A DNA stretch of 64,000 bases from Cyprinodon diabolis (GCA_030533445.1 CM060068.1:18443479-18507478); one strand, 5' to 3'; numbered from the stretch's first letter, positions 46,192 through 58,872 are shown. The notes: generated by a model not told the origin, from the letters alone. Translations and numbers: made by a program.

Positions 46192-46294
46192 AATGGTATC
46201 GGTGCCCTATTTGTTGGTACTCTCCGATACCGATAACACTATTTTAGTGCAGTATCAGAGCAATGCCCGATACTGGTATCGGTGCAACGCTACC
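46192..46294. repeat. MITE-end fragment (GGTATCGGTGC)
   Basis: GGTATCGGTGC appears twice and CGATACC words between them form inverted repeats. The right edge GGTATCGGTGCAACGCTA is typical of fish hAT ends. The left end was not found. Confidence 0.4.
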
Positions 46295-46653
46295 TAAAAC
46301 AGAAAAATAAGAATTTTACATAAACAGAAAACGATTGGGAAATACAAATTTAGTTAGCAATTTAAAACTATCTGTATTAATAAAGGTGGTGCTACTAATT
46401 CCTCCAGGTGTTCCAACTTTACAGTTTAAAACCTATTGCATAAAGGCAGCTATTACCCTTGTGAGCATCAGTTTTCCAGTAGGGGACTGCAGAAAGTAGT
46501 CTGTTGCTAAACTATTGGAAAAGAGAGAAATTGACCATAACACTTAAAAATGCAGCGTTTTCTTGTACAGAAGTGGCAAAGAAAAGGTGTCGTTGGGCTC
46601 AATATTCTTCACCGTTGAAGTGCATAGAATCAAAAAGCCATAGTTCCTAAGAG

Positions 46654-46713
46654 TTAACAGCTTTAGTGATTGGCAGCTCAGCTTGATGAGCTGCCAATCA
46701 CTAAAGCTGTTAA
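46654..46713. repeat. Perfect 27-bp inverted repeat with 6-nt loop
   Basis: Positions 46654-46680 and 46687-46713 are exact reverse complements, separated by GCTTGA. The arm core reads CTTTAGTGATTGGCAGCTCA. Confidence 0.95.
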
Positions 46714-46837
46714 GGCGACCTAATGGCGGAGGAAATACTGGTATAAAGATGTAAGTTCCGCCAGTTTGCATTATTCATTCCAAAGGGGGATCAACTCTTT
46801 CAAATTGATGTATTTGACCGTATACATTTTTTTTTAA

Positions 46838-47695
46838 GTCGTAGGGAAGCGGCTTTTTACAACTGTTGCATTTCTAAATTCTCCCAAGTGGTGCACAATT
46901 TTACACAAGTGAATAAAGTGAATGTGATTGGTCAATTATCAAAGGGGCAGGATTTTTGTGGCGGAAGGTTCGCAAGCTAGTCTGATTGTGGCCGATGTCT
47001 CGGAAGAATCTTGCTAACCAGTTAGCAACTTAGTGCTCGTAGGTTTCCAATGGGAAATTACATTGGGACCAAGTAGCACCAAATTGGTGACTTAGAAACG
47101 ACACTGTGAAGGAACGCTATGGACAACGGAAACATGCAGGAGGAGGAGAGTTTTGTGTCGGAGGCCGTGAATGAGTCTCCTCCATCATACATTTTTTTAT
47201 TTAGAGGAGGAAAGGAGGGACAGGTTGTTGTGGAAGAGGACGCCAGGATGGCAGAAGCTTCGTTTGGGGTAGAAGGCTTACAGCCGTACATGTTGGAGCC
47301 CTTGCCTCACAAGGCTGCCAGTTCTGTTAGCTCTACGCCTGCTGAAGACACAGACGTCCATCCCCAGGAACACTGGAACGTAACTCAATGATAAAGTAAA
47401 TGATTCTTATTTCTCTACCGTTGCATATATTAGCTGCGACATATGAATGAAGATGCTATGACCGTAAAATTTGATTGACAGATGACCGTTGATATATGAT
47501 GGATGAATTTAGGTGTTTAGGCTGAGGTAAAACTAACTGGCCTGCTATAAGATAACAAGAAAAAATATATATATATATATAAATAAAATATACATTTTCT
47601 AAATTTTGGGACAATATAGTTTGATAAAGAGTACATTTATATACATGTTTAAGCCAGAATGATTTGACATTTAAATATGACTTTAGGAAAGAGAC
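46838..47695 (+). mobile_element. TIR element with short ORF, copy 2
   Basis: Same family as 21321-22164, opposite orientation. It starts GTCGTAGGGAAG; the right end is decayed (ATGACTTTAGGAAAGA). The ORF 47119-47391 begins MDNGNMQEEESFVSEAVNE and contains EASFGVEGLQPYMLEPLPHK. A one-base insertion after TACATT is compensated downstream, so about a dozen residues differ in frame before the shared VVEEDAR block. Confidence 0.75.
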
Positions 47696-49260
47696 ACATT
47701 TTAATAGCATGTCAACCTCTGCCACAGACCTACAGCCCAGAACATGTGGCGTCACTGTTTTCCCATAGCAATGGCTGCTTTCCTTTTCTGTTGGAGGGAA
47801 GAGGCTGTCCCATTGTTGTTTATACCACCCCCTTCAAGTGAGGCGCCTTTCACAGCTGCGAGTGTGATTTCATTGGGACTGACACTTGATAGTTTAGGAG
47901 TAGGGCTTATGGGGGCGGTTTGGCATTGGAACAAAGTTTAAACTGTCAAAAGACTTGAAGCTTCAGGTTTGATAGGACATGTTAAAGCAAGAAGAAATTT
48001 ATTCATATGCCATAAGATGAAAAGGCTTGTCAGGGCCATGAATAACCGCTATTGGACAACTCAGGACCGAAAGTATAGTGAAAGCAAAGCAATTTACAGG
48101 AGCTGCACATTTATAGACGCTTCTTTACCAGTTTTGGAAAGCTAAACTCTAAATGATATTACATTTTTGTTGTAGAAAGAATGACAATATGAGTTTATCT
48201 GTTACTTTTGCCAGAAGCGGCACTGTTGATCAGATTAATTCTTTATTTTTAGTATGTATATTTTGGTCTATAAATTGATTTCATGGTTTCTTTTGCTATC
48301 GCTTTAGCTCAAATGAATGTCGCTAATGATTTGCAATATTTCGAAGGAGCCTTAGACTTGTACTGAGTTTGAATTGAGCGCCTATGTCCGCCAAAGGCCA
48401 GATTTGTGGGCTGATTACGTCATACGAGGCCTGTTTGGATTAGAAGATTCCTTGTCATGCGGCCGACAAATGCAGCCTTCTTTTTGCATGTTTTAAAGGA
48501 CAGGTCAGATGTATGCAGTCTTGGATATCCCATGATTCATTGCGAGTCCAAGCAAGCTGGCTGGTCTGCGTTTAGAGGGAAAAGGTAAATCTTGCCGAAT
48601 AGTGGTGAATATTATAAGTTCAGTTTAATATGATACAAGTATGTGAATAGTTTATTTAAATGGTAATTGAGTCAGATTATGTGGCAGGTAATATTTGCTT
48701 TATTGAAAGGTTTTATCTGTCCCTGTGTAAATGGGTTTGGTTGACATTTAAGCACAGATTCCAATATGTCTGCAGCGTGGAAACTCTAAATCTGGTATTT
48801 GCAATGATGGTACTGCTGCTGAAGCTCCTGGAAAACGTTATTAGCACCCAGAACAGTAGTGAAAAGTTCGGTATTCATTCTTTGCCTGCTTTTGTGTCAG
48901 CTGTCATGGTTGCTAGTGTGACATAGCGTACGGGCGATGAAAGTCAGAGAAGGCTAGACCTGTTTGAATCCATAGCCGAATCCATAGCCAAATCCTCCGG
49001 CCTCCTTATTTTCACAGACCTCGAAGGATGCAGTTCAGGTAGACCGGGTCTTTGGAGGAAGCAGGCGCTGAAATCCATCACACCCTTTGTGTCAACACTT
49101 TCTCATGACAACTCTCTAAAATAATTTACCCCCCTTCTACTGTTTAGTAGTTGTCCTGTCATTATCTTTAATTTCTAACTTTACCTTGAGGGCTGAAAGT
49201 GTGAGACATTTATGTGAAATTACTCAACTTAAATTTAAATTTCCTAGCTCCTTTAAATGT
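47696..49260. other. Intergenic; unidentified GC-richer segment at 48340-49075
   Basis: No coding sequence recognised. 48340-49075 has a more balanced composition than its surroundings and may be a transposon or processed fragment of unknown type. Confidence 0.35.
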
Positions 49261-49264
49261 TTTA

Positions 49265-50335
49265 AAATGTAAAAGATTTTCCAGAATACAACACCAACAC
49301 AAAAAAGAGGCAATATAACCATAATAAAAGGTGTTAATTAACATGTATAAATAGAGAGAAAAAAAAAGGAAAATAAATAAACAAAATTACAACGAACACA
49401 GTGAAAAGCAATCGAAATAGAGAGATAACCAAGGGAGGGGTACGAAAATACAACACGGAAAAAAATGTAATTATGAACTGTTTTTAGGTGTGTTGGTTAC
49501 AGAGTATGTAGAGAGCCTTAAAGAGTTAAACAGGTTAGAGTTCCTGTGCAGAATTACCATGTCCTGCCAGACAGTACAGTACCAGACCTCTATTATCACC
49601 CTGAATGATGAGTTAATCATCCTCAACTTACTTTAGAATTCCTATAACATAGCCATTTCAACCAGTATTTATGGAATTTGTTTTCCTGGAGTCTTATGGA
49701 GAATGTAAGCATTTCCATTTCACATATTTCTTCTACCGTGTCTGACCAGTCACACAAAGTCTGTGGGCTGCCACTAAGCCACTTTCTTGTTATTGATTTA
49801 TTTCCTGCTACCAGCAGTATTTTCAGAAGGAACTTATCTTGGGTGTTGAGTTCAGTTGTTAAATTGCCTAGATATATAACTTATAAATTGTGCTCAATTT
49901 AAACCCAAAAATTACTCTTATCTCTTTGGCTACCTTTAACCAGTAGGAATGGATCAGCGGGGAATCCCAGAAAATATGAAAAGGGTCAGCCATCACGTTG
50001 TTACATCGTCTCCAACAATGCCCAGATTCAGCCCTGCCGGTCGAGGAAAATGTTATTTTGGGGGTTATAAAAAAAAAAACTAACAATATTCTTCCATGAA
50101 AATTCCCTCCAGTATCCTGAATTAGTGGAGGTGGAGGTTGTTTTGCAAATGTTTAGCCATTCATCCTCTGACAGCATTATTTTAGCCTCCCTTTCCCATG
50201 TATTTTTAATATATAATGTAGATTTTTTTATTATTATTTTCGAAGCACATGTCTGAACAGCCTCTTATAGGATTTACCTTTATAAGCATCAATAAAGATA
50301 CTAACGAGGTCCTGATCTTTTTTTCCTTTAAATGT
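49265..50335 (-). pseudogene. L1/Tx1-like LINE, ORF2 3' part
   Basis: The reverse strand encodes the C-terminal end of an L1-type ORF2: FKGKKDQDLVSIFIDAYKGK, then GHCWRRCNNVMADPFHIFWD, SPLIHSYWLKVAKEIRVIFG, and LLKILLVAGNKSITRKWLSG and ICEMEMLTFSIRLQENKFHK. The CWRRC...HIFWxxPLI motif is diagnostic. Several stops break the frame. Confidence 0.8.
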
Positions 50336-51029
50336 TTTATAGACTCAATGTTTTTGCTCTTTAGAATGATGAATTTTAATTTGTTCCTAAAATAACATTA
50401 AAGCCCTACATATGTTAATGTGCAGAACTCTTAGTATTTGATGTTGTTGTTTTACCAAACACCAATGTTTTATGCTCGTTTTTCCCCAATCCCTCAATGA
50501 TGGTCGCTATTGTATTTTTCAATGTTGGGTAAAAAAAAAAGGTATATACCTGGGCATTCAGATGTTCGTTTTTCCATTCCTGTGTTGACTTGAAGTTGGG
50601 TTCGGGTTCCAGTGAAATACAATTAAGAAGTCCACAAGCCAAGACAAGTTGACATGCATCAGAAGAGCGGAACTTTGAAAGGCTGATTGTTTCAGAGGAA
50701 GCAAATGATCGTGTATACAACAGGAGAAAAAAAGCCCTACGGGAAAAACAGCTGCTTTTTGACAGGTGGAGTTGTACCAGTAACTAAAGCTTTTCAAGGA
50801 ATACTGGAAGAGGGCCAAAATTCTTATCAGGAAAATAAGTTAAATGGAACTCAACACACCCACCTGCAAAGCTGAACTTTGAGCATTAACCCTAATGAAG
50901 AATTTATCCTGAAACCCAAACCAGATTAAACTTTATTCCCTATTTTTTTTTAAATAAATTTACAGTGTGTGTTTTACATTGCCAGAACATGTCTGTTTTC
51001 TATGAAACAATGCTTGGTCTTTTTTGGGT

Positions 51030-51620
51030 TTCTAAGGCAGTGACTAACTCTGAAGAATATCTCCAGGAGTAAAGGACTAATGTCCCAGCAGGATCTAGAA
51101 AAACTCTTTCTTGTATTTATCTTTTGTAGAATTGATTACTGCAACCAGACTCGGACTGGCAGTCTGTGATACCGGGCATTTGCCCCCAGGGCCGGTCCTA
51201 ATTTCGGCATGCGAGGGCCTGCCCTCCTTTAATAATAGCAGCCCCAACGCTGAAGCTCCTACCTGTGACAGTAAATAAATCAAGGAGCTGAAGAAGTACC
51301 CCGTTAACTACGTAAATGATACATGCAGTATATATAGCCCTTCCTTGTCATGCACTTCCTGGTGACGGTTGGCATATGGTTTCATTTTCTATTTCTTCAA
51401 ACTGTAAAATCCTTGCAAAAAAAATTAATTATAATAAAACTGAAATGCTTTCTTTAATCCAAACTACGATGTTCCTCTTATATTTCCAAGCCTGACTGCA
51501 ACAGTGTCTTCAAAGGTTTGCCTATGGAGTCCATCCGACAGCTCCAGCTGATCCAAAATGCTGCTGCCTATGTTTGCACTCGAACTAATTTAGAACAATG
51601 CAAACGGTTTGTGACAGGTT
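51030..51620 (+). pseudogene. L2/Rex1-like LINE RT fragment, interrupted
   Basis: Reads LMSQQDLEKLFLVFIFCRID then YCN, and after the insertion at 51146-51494 continues VFKGLPMESIRQLQLIQNAA then AYVCTRTNL. This is the DYCN...LQxIQNAAARxLT region of a LINE reverse transcriptase. Short and broken. Confidence 0.7.
51146..51494. mobile_element. hAT-like MITE inserted in the LINE
   Basis: ACTGCAAC is duplicated at 51138-51145 and 51495-51502. Ends CAGACTCGGA and (reverse) CAGGCTTGGA agree at 8 of 10. Removing it and one duplicate restores the LINE reading across the YCN codons. Confidence 0.75.
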
Positions 51621-53040
51621 TAGGTCTAATATCAACCTATGGTAGGGCCACTGGAATTAGTCTTGAACAGGGGGTGCTGTGAAAATGTCTTTTTTGGACA
51701 AAAGACTGTTAAAGATGGACTCTGTGTGATTACACCTTGAAGCTTTTTCCCTCCAGTTATTATCCCTAAGAAGAGATCCCTCGGGAAAAACTCTTTAAAT
51801 AACACTTCATAACGTATATGTATTAAATAACAATGAGACATTTTTTTTTAATAGAAATTTTAATCTTACTCAGATCATAGAAGTTGCGTAGGGTTACAGA
51901 AGGCAGCTGCTTACCCCCAGGCTCACTTCTCGGGAAGTGGCCCTGTTAACATTTAAAGAGGCATTTTATAAATCTCCAGTCTGCCATATCCTCACATCAT
52001 TACCTCATACATGTGTGCAGATGAGGAGACATCCATGGCTCTCTCATTCCATTACAGAATGAAGATGATAAATGTATATCCGGACAGAGGAGCTGTCCTA
52101 ATTAGATAAACTATTGGGGAAAACATCAGTTCTGACACGCAATAGGCAGGTAATATTAGGGTTTAATAAACTCACATATCATCCATGATAATTATCCTAA
52201 CAATTCCCCCTGAAAAGGTGACATTTTTAAAGTCACAAACCCATTAATGTCTGTTCATGACCAGGGTATTAAAATAGAAGAAATACTTTAAGCGCCGTAT
52301 CTTTCATCATAGAATCATGGAATAAACAATCAACAGTCCCACTGATGATGTAGCATTAATCAGGGATCAAAAGTAATCACAAACAAAACTTCACAGTCCA
52401 AATGTTGTCACTCAAGACCACAGTTTCAGCGTTTAACTTCAATTTGGGTTTCATCTAATTAAATGAAGGCTGTTTTAGTTTCCTATGCACACTTTATTTT
52501 AATTTACCTTAGACTAGGTAACCTAAGCCTATAACTGTGATAAAATCAAATTAATCTACTATATCTCCCACCTGGAAGCCTCCTAAATGTGACCGCTCAT
52601 CATGAATAAATCATCCATCCACATTTACCAATCATTCAGTCACAGTAGGGGACGTGACAGGACAGGCCGGGCCGTTCTGAATCTGACAGCTATCAATATT
52701 GTTCTGAGTCTATCTATATTAAAGCGAAAGTGGCATAAAGTTGATCTTGGTGGGTCTGGATGTCCTGGTTACAGGTGTTCAAATGTTGAGGTGCAGCGGA
52801 CAATCCGAAATGCATTTCTGTGCCAAATTTCCTCCTTCTTTCTGTTATTAGATTATGTATACCTTGCTTGGCATTGCCAAGACAACATATCTTACATAAA
52901 CTTATGTTGATTAGGCCTCAAATTATTAAATATAAAAACAAATACATGCAATAGTAACATTTCAAAAAGTCAAAATCATTTCCCAAAATATTCTGAAGAA
53001 ATGTATTTTTAATAAATTTTTTGTAATCTCCCTCTTGCCA
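51621..53040. other. Intergenic; no gene recognised
   Basis: AT-rich; the longest frame (from 52602) resembles no family I know and its composition is non-coding. Confidence 0.4.
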
Positions 53041-53109
53041 CTAGGGGGGGCTGGAGCACCCCCACTTCCTGCCAATGGGCCCAATGGGCTGTCCCACTTA
53101 TCTTAGTAC

Positions 53110-53540
53110 AAAAGAAATGTGGCTCCTGGAGATTCCACATAGATTACCACAAAGTGCCACAAAGATGCTTTCCCACTATCTCGCATTGAAAACTCTTTAA
53201 CCAGCCCTATCAAAAATAAATGATTCCTCACTGGATCTAGCCAGTGCTTTCTGGCAGGTCGAAGTAAAAAAGACAGTATTTACGACCCCATTTGGTCTGT
53301 TTACATGCCATTTGGCATCTGTACTGCCCCAGCCATCTTTCAAAAGCTCATGCAATGATTCTTGGGGGAGCATCTGCTACAGTTTACCTGAATTATGAGA
53401 TTGTATTTTTCAGAATTTTTCCAGAGCATCTCAGTCACCAGCTCCTTGGGAAACAAGGGAAATTCCTGAAAAATATTGTCAGCACTCAAATAATTTCCAT
53501 TGATCCTTATAAAGGGGCTGCTGTTGTGGAGTTCCAGTAG
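53110..53540 (+). pseudogene. Ty3/gypsy-like reverse transcriptase fossil
   Basis: Frames in succession read GSWRFHIDYHKVPQRCFPTI, SLDLASAFWQVEV, TVFTTPFGLF, then after a shift MPFGICTAPAIFQKLM and FRIFPEHLSHQLLGKQ. The order WRFxIDY, DLASxxxQ, TPFGLF, MPFGLxxAPAxFQ is that of LTR-retrotransposon RT. At least one frameshift and several stops; the catalytic YxDD box is lost. No LTRs identified. Confidence 0.75.
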
Positions 53541-54957
53541 GATTCTCCACCACCCTGAACCATCTACAGTGGCAATACTATGCCAGGGGGCAGAAATAAC
53601 CCTGGTGACATACAATAACCCACCAGTTGATTTACAGAATGCAATTTTCAGAGCTGTAGAGCAGAGATGGGTTGCACAGATAGCCAGCATTCCAATCTTT
53701 CACATCACATCAAATATTGGCCTGGAAAACCCAACACCTAAGCAGATGTTCTTTATATTCCTCCTGCTCTCCCCAGAATCTCTTGCCAAGCAGAAAAGGA
53801 GTCAGATGCAGAATAATACAAGAGTGTTATTGAAGCAGAATCTACTCTCTAGCACTTTTATTTTTGAAAAGTGTCTAGCGCCAAATCTAGTGACTTTTTT
53901 CTGCTACTGGAGACTTTGGCGACAACATATAAAAGCACTGAACTCTGCTCTCCAGAGCAAGTAGATTGGTAACCCCGCCTCCTGCTCTGCTCTATCTTGT
54001 CTGCTGTCATGATTCATGCAGCTATTATTTCATACAAATGAAAAACGGAGAACAGATAAGCAGATCATGGCTTGTCTACAGTGAAAAGAAGGACTGGGTT
54101 ATTTATTCCGGAAATAATGAAAAAAGTTTGAAGACATTTTGCTTCCCATTGTCCCTTCATCTTCATACTTGGAAACCAAGTCCAGTGGATTGTTTTTAAT
54201 TTTTTTGGAATGACTATGACCTGGACTGGACTGGACTGAGAACCTTTACCAGCAGGTAGCTCTGTGTTATTTAGTTTTGCCGTCGCTTTTTTGGAAACAC
54301 AGGAAGGAGCAATCAGCTAAGTGAGCTTAGTGCTTCGAAAAAAATTGTTCATTCCTTTTGAGACAGCATGAAAAGTCAGCTGAGTACAAAACATAGAGAG
54401 GAAAGCAACAAGACAAGAACAAAAACAGAGGGACAAAGTGTAGAACAAATATTGTCTGTTACATTAAAAAATTTTTATCTGTATGATGTCTCTGTTTTAT
54501 GTGTTGTCTTCTCAGTGCAGAGGGCCCCCTGCCTGTCTTTAATAGGGCCCCAAATTTCCTATATCCGCCCCTGAAAGGCTGCATAACAGGAACCCTTCCA
54601 ACTGATGAATGAGTCTTGGTGCTGAACCAGAGAAGGTGACATTGATGAAAACTCCAATGGGAGGAGCTGCCCCATGTTGTTGTGACTGAACAGAATCCCA
54701 GCCAAAGGCCGGCGGGGGAAGAGAGACCAGAGACAGGGATGCCTTATACAATATGTAGAGGGGTGTAGTAGTCTTCACCTCACCTTACAGCCATGTACCT
54801 CTCTCTTGTTACATCTTAACCACTGTAGCAGCGCCATTGATGGCAGCAAGGTCCCGGACACCACGTCCCCCCATGAATGTTTTGTCTTTCTGTGTTTTTG
54901 TCTTCTTAAACTGGCTTTACCAAAGCTGAATTTCTCTCTTGGGACTCCCGACCCGAG
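53541..54957. other. Intergenic; no gene recognised
   Basis: Could include more of the Ty3/gypsy relic up to about 53960, where one long frame is open but unlike any family I recognise. A GAGGGCCCCC and GGGCCCC segment near 54520 looks repeat-derived. Confidence 0.35.
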
Positions 54958-55252
54958 CTCTTTCTGCATGGAGTTTGCATGTTCTCCCTGAGCATGCATG
55001 GATTCTCTCCAGGTACTCTGGCTTCCTTCCACAGTACAAAAACATGACTGTTAGGTTAATTGGCTTCTCTAAATTCTCCTTAGTTGTGAGTTTGTGCATG
55101 AATGGTTGTTTGTCTCTGTGTTGCCCTGCGATGGACTGGCGACCTGTCCAGGGTGGACCCTGCCTCTCGCCTATAGACAGCTGGAGATAGGCACCAGCAC
55201 CCCTTGTGACCCCACTTGGTATAAAGTGTCTCAGATAATGAGGATGGATGTT
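54958..55252 (+). mobile_element. Longest copy of the fish retroposon family
   Basis: Reads GCATGGAGTTTGCATGTTCT, GGTTAATTGGCTTCTCTAAA, TGCGATGGACTGGCGACCTG and AGCTGGAGATAGGCACCAGC and ends with AATGAGGATGGATG. It defines the orientation of the fragments at 13998 and 17639. Confidence 0.75.
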
Positions 55253-57022
55253 CCAGATGACTGGATGCCCAGTTTAACAGTTATCCTGAGTGAACTTTTG
55301 CTTTTAGTATTTTTTAGCTTTCTATGGACTTTGGGTTTGTTTTATTTTTTGCAGTGATTTTATACCCGCCATGTTGGTTCCTCCATCTCAAAGGGAATGC
55401 AACATTGGATCAGAGGACCTCAGAGAGGAGCAGAGCAGCAGAGAGGGGCTGACATATTGGACATACTTTGCACCCTGATTCTTAATAAACTGTATAATGC
55501 TTTGCCTAAATCAGGGCTCCTAACTGACATCTACTCCTCAGCAAAACAGAAATCGAGACCTTGTCGGAACTCCTCACTAAAATATTGATGTGAAAATGTG
55601 TCAGTATGTTGTTTCTAACCAAGCTTGTTGGTTTAGTGTCATGGAAGTAAAGAGCAGTGATTGGAGAACATAGAGATAATGATGACGATGATGATGTAAT
55701 CTCTTGCTGATGCATGTTTAAGAAGCCTGTGGGAGTACTGAGGTCTTCAATTGCAGATCACTGTGGATCTCTTCGGGCTTCTGAAAAAATAGGCTCAGCA
55801 TACCTCTTCCACTCACGAGTGATAAGCTCATATTTAGCTGCTTAATGTTTAATTTCCTGAGACATGCCGTGTGGATCTATTTGTAAAGTTTGCCCTGACA
55901 GAAAGCGTTTACAGCATGGAAGAGAAGAAAGCATATTTTTAGGTTCTTGCAAAACTAAGGTAAGTGTTTTCTTTTAATTGGTGTTGCACTGAATTTGAAG
56001 GGTCCTTAGTTTGGATTCCCACCTGTTCCAGGAGAATTTTTTTCTTGGAAAACAAAAAGTAACTTTTTAAAGTAAAAATAATTTTAAGCATGCCTTCTCA
56101 AATCTAATGGTCCATTTGTTATGAGGAAAGGTTCACAGGAGTAGGAATCAAGTGCAGACAGGCAGGTTTGGGCAGCGCAGTTAGCTGGAAAAGATTTCGT
56201 TATAGGTCTGTGTGAAAAATATTTACTGCCATGTAACTCAACTAGACAGAAGTGAAAAAGAAACTGCTTGGCAAAAAGCCACAATTCTCATTGTCAACAG
56301 TTTTACAGATCAGAGGATCTGTGAAGACAGTTATGTTGATATGTAAGTATATTAATGACAAGTGAACCCCTTAGAAAGTGCAGAAGTAAAAGGGATTAAA
56401 CTCTACAGCATTGTTATCTGTTTACATTCTGTTAAAGTGACTGACCCCAGCCTACAATGTTGTCTGTTGCTCCCTATCGAGCAGGAACCCTTTCTTTGCC
56501 GTGGATATGTGAGTGGGCAAAGACATGCATCAGTTACTGAAAGTGTATAGCAGACAGAAACTTAGTAGCATCTAACATATCTACACTTATTTTTACATTT
56601 TATGGTGTTAAAAAGAACTCTGTAGTTAACTTCAGTCATCTAATCAATATTTTCATTTAATAATGGTATGGATGGTAAGGAACACAACACTTAAGGTACA
56701 GTAGATTATAAAATATTTAAACCATTTTTTGCTTTCTTTATAAACTGTGGTATATTCTGGCTTTTCTTTGAGTAGGTCCAGAGTAAAGAGAAAAAGCAAG
56801 ATCTCCACATTTAAGAACTATGATAATAGACTGGTAGTCATCTTGGCATAGTTAGTGTTAAGTGAAGTAGGGCAAACTTGTTCCTTAGAATAATTAAAGA
56901 CACCATGAGGGCTTTTTATTCAACTCCATATTCATGTAGTAACGTCTACTTCATGTTACAGACTATAGTTAGAACATTCTTACTATCAACTGCTACAATT
57001 AGACTGTACCATTGTGACATCC

Positions 57023-57024
<2 letters not shown>
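55253..57024. other. Intergenic; no gene recognised
   Basis: AT-rich, with a GATGATGATG-type stretch near 55680. No splice-supported trpm2 upstream exon could be identified here. Confidence 0.4.

Positions 57025-57094
<70 letters not shown>
57025..57094. repeat. (TA)35 microsatellite
   Basis: Seventy bases of uninterrupted TA. The IYIYIY reading frames across it are artefacts. Confidence 0.98.
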
Positions 57095-57096
<2 letters not shown>

Positions 57097-58089
57097 CTTT
57101 ATTCCTGGATTTCTTTCCAGAAGGATTTTTTTAATAACATTATCTGCCACAAAATGATCAAAGACAACAATTTCAACATAAAGAAACAGGATTTTAAAAA
57201 ACATTTTGAAAACTGTACATGTCCATTAAATATGAGTCTCTGCTGTTCTCACAGTCTTAGAGTTTCCTGTTCCTCTGATTCTTGTAATGATCAAGCGCTC
57301 AAGGTTTCACTTTATGTCACTTGTAGGCCGGGAGCAAAAGGGGGAGTTTTAGCAGCCCCCTCTGCTCCTCCCTCTGCATGTGACTGTGTCCGTAATTCAC
57401 TTTATCATTGTTTTCAACCAAACTTCAGTGTAACTCTTTCAATTATATGCAAAGGAATAACAAATGAATAAGAAGAATATGTGCTTTTCAAACATGTATT
57501 AAATAAAACAATAAAAACTGTGACACCTTGTGTGATTTTTTTCTCTTTTTTTGCAGAAGGTCTTTGAGTTCACTGTATGTTTTGAACCAGTTTTGCACCT
57601 TTAGAGGCCTGGATGTATGCCTTTTCCCTTTGATAGAATGGCACATACTATTTCATCTTCAACAGAAAATGTCCAAGAACATCAATTTTCAAGTATTAGC
57701 AAATATTATAATTATCATATTTTAGACTGAAGTTTAACCAGGGCATTTTACCACATGAAAAAGTATTTGATCTAAAACCTCCCACTGTGTCTGGGATGGT
57801 ATGCTTTAGGCTGTAACCCCTATAGAAGACTATCACATTTCGTCTTGGATTGCTTAATATTAAAGGTCTGTATTATGCCTTCAAAGAGCCTTTTTGAGTC
57901 AACTATAGGCATTTATCTGATGATATAATCCTTTCAGTACTACAAAATATGAGATATATAATTGTTACAGTGCTTTTGTTGCAAAAAATAGTGTCCCACT
58001 TCCAATTATAGATGACCCACTTTAACAATATAGTGCCTCCAAAAATCAGACGCAGAGGTTGCCTAGATTAACTTCTCATCTTTTGTGGC

Positions 58090-58510
58090 TTTCTCCGCGG
58101 CATGCTGGTTATGTATTTTCCTCATGATAGTTCGCCTTGCAGGTAGTTTGTAAGATGGGTCACCCATGGCTGCCTGGAGAACAAGCTCGCTGGCAACTAC
58201 CATGCTGCATCCATTTCAGGGAAATTAATGTTTAAATGTTGAAAAGAGTTGTAATTATTAACTGCCGTCCGGGTAATCATTAAGTCAAACTGAAAGATTG
58301 TTGCTACTCCTCCTCCTCGCCCAGGATTTCTGGGTATGTGAAAATTTAAATAACTAGGAGTTGCTCCATTTATGCTCACATAATCCTCTTCCTGCATGAG
58401 TTTCTGTAAGGCAATATAAATCAATGTGATTATCACAAATTAAGTCTTTAACTAGCAGACTTTTTGAAGTAAGAGATCTTATGTAAAATAAACCACAGTT
58501 ATTTGTTTGA
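58090..58510 (-). pseudogene. L2/Rex1-like LINE endonuclease fragment
   Basis: The reverse strand reads [32 protein letters not shown], then after a frameshift [20 protein letters not shown] and GRGGGVATI. This is the start of the apurinic-type endonuclease of L2/Rex-like LINEs. Broken by the frameshift. Confidence 0.75.
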
Positions 58511-58797
58511 ACTTTTTATCCAATTGGAGTTATTTTAATTTTAATTAGATTATCGTGATTTACTCCTTTGGGAATCTTCTAATTTATTAGATTTTGGTTG
58601 TAGGCAAGCACTGTCTGAATGGGGAAATTAGTGGGTATTCTTGTCTTACCTGGTGCCAACAGTACCTTTCATCTAACAACTATTCTATAACGGCGAGGCA
58701 AATGGAACGGGTAGCTGTCCTGCTAGTTGCTTTAATTCTTTTTCAAGAACTTTTAATTATAGTTAAACAATTGATTTAAATGCATTAGATAATATAT

Positions 58798-58872
58798 GAT
58801 AATATAAATATATGATCTAATATATTTATATTATATAATATAAATATAATAGATCATATATTTATATTAGAT
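58798..58872. repeat. AT-only imperfect palindrome
   Basis: The arm at 58798-58833 is nearly the reverse complement of 58836-58872, almost entirely A and T, forming a 75-bp cruciform-prone sequence about 220 bp upstream of the trpm2 start. Confidence 0.85.

Noticed and set aside
46654..46713. miRNA precursor interpretation of the hairpin
   Set aside because: Perfect arms, very short loop and no family resemblance; kept only as an unexplained hairpin.
53500..53964. 154-codon + strand frame
   Set aside because: No recognisable domain; it overlaps the tail of the retroelement relic and is probably chance.
56878..57471. 197-codon open frame across the (TA)n tract
   Set aside because: It is open because TA repeats encode Ile-Tyr in both directions; the flanks show no conserved protein.
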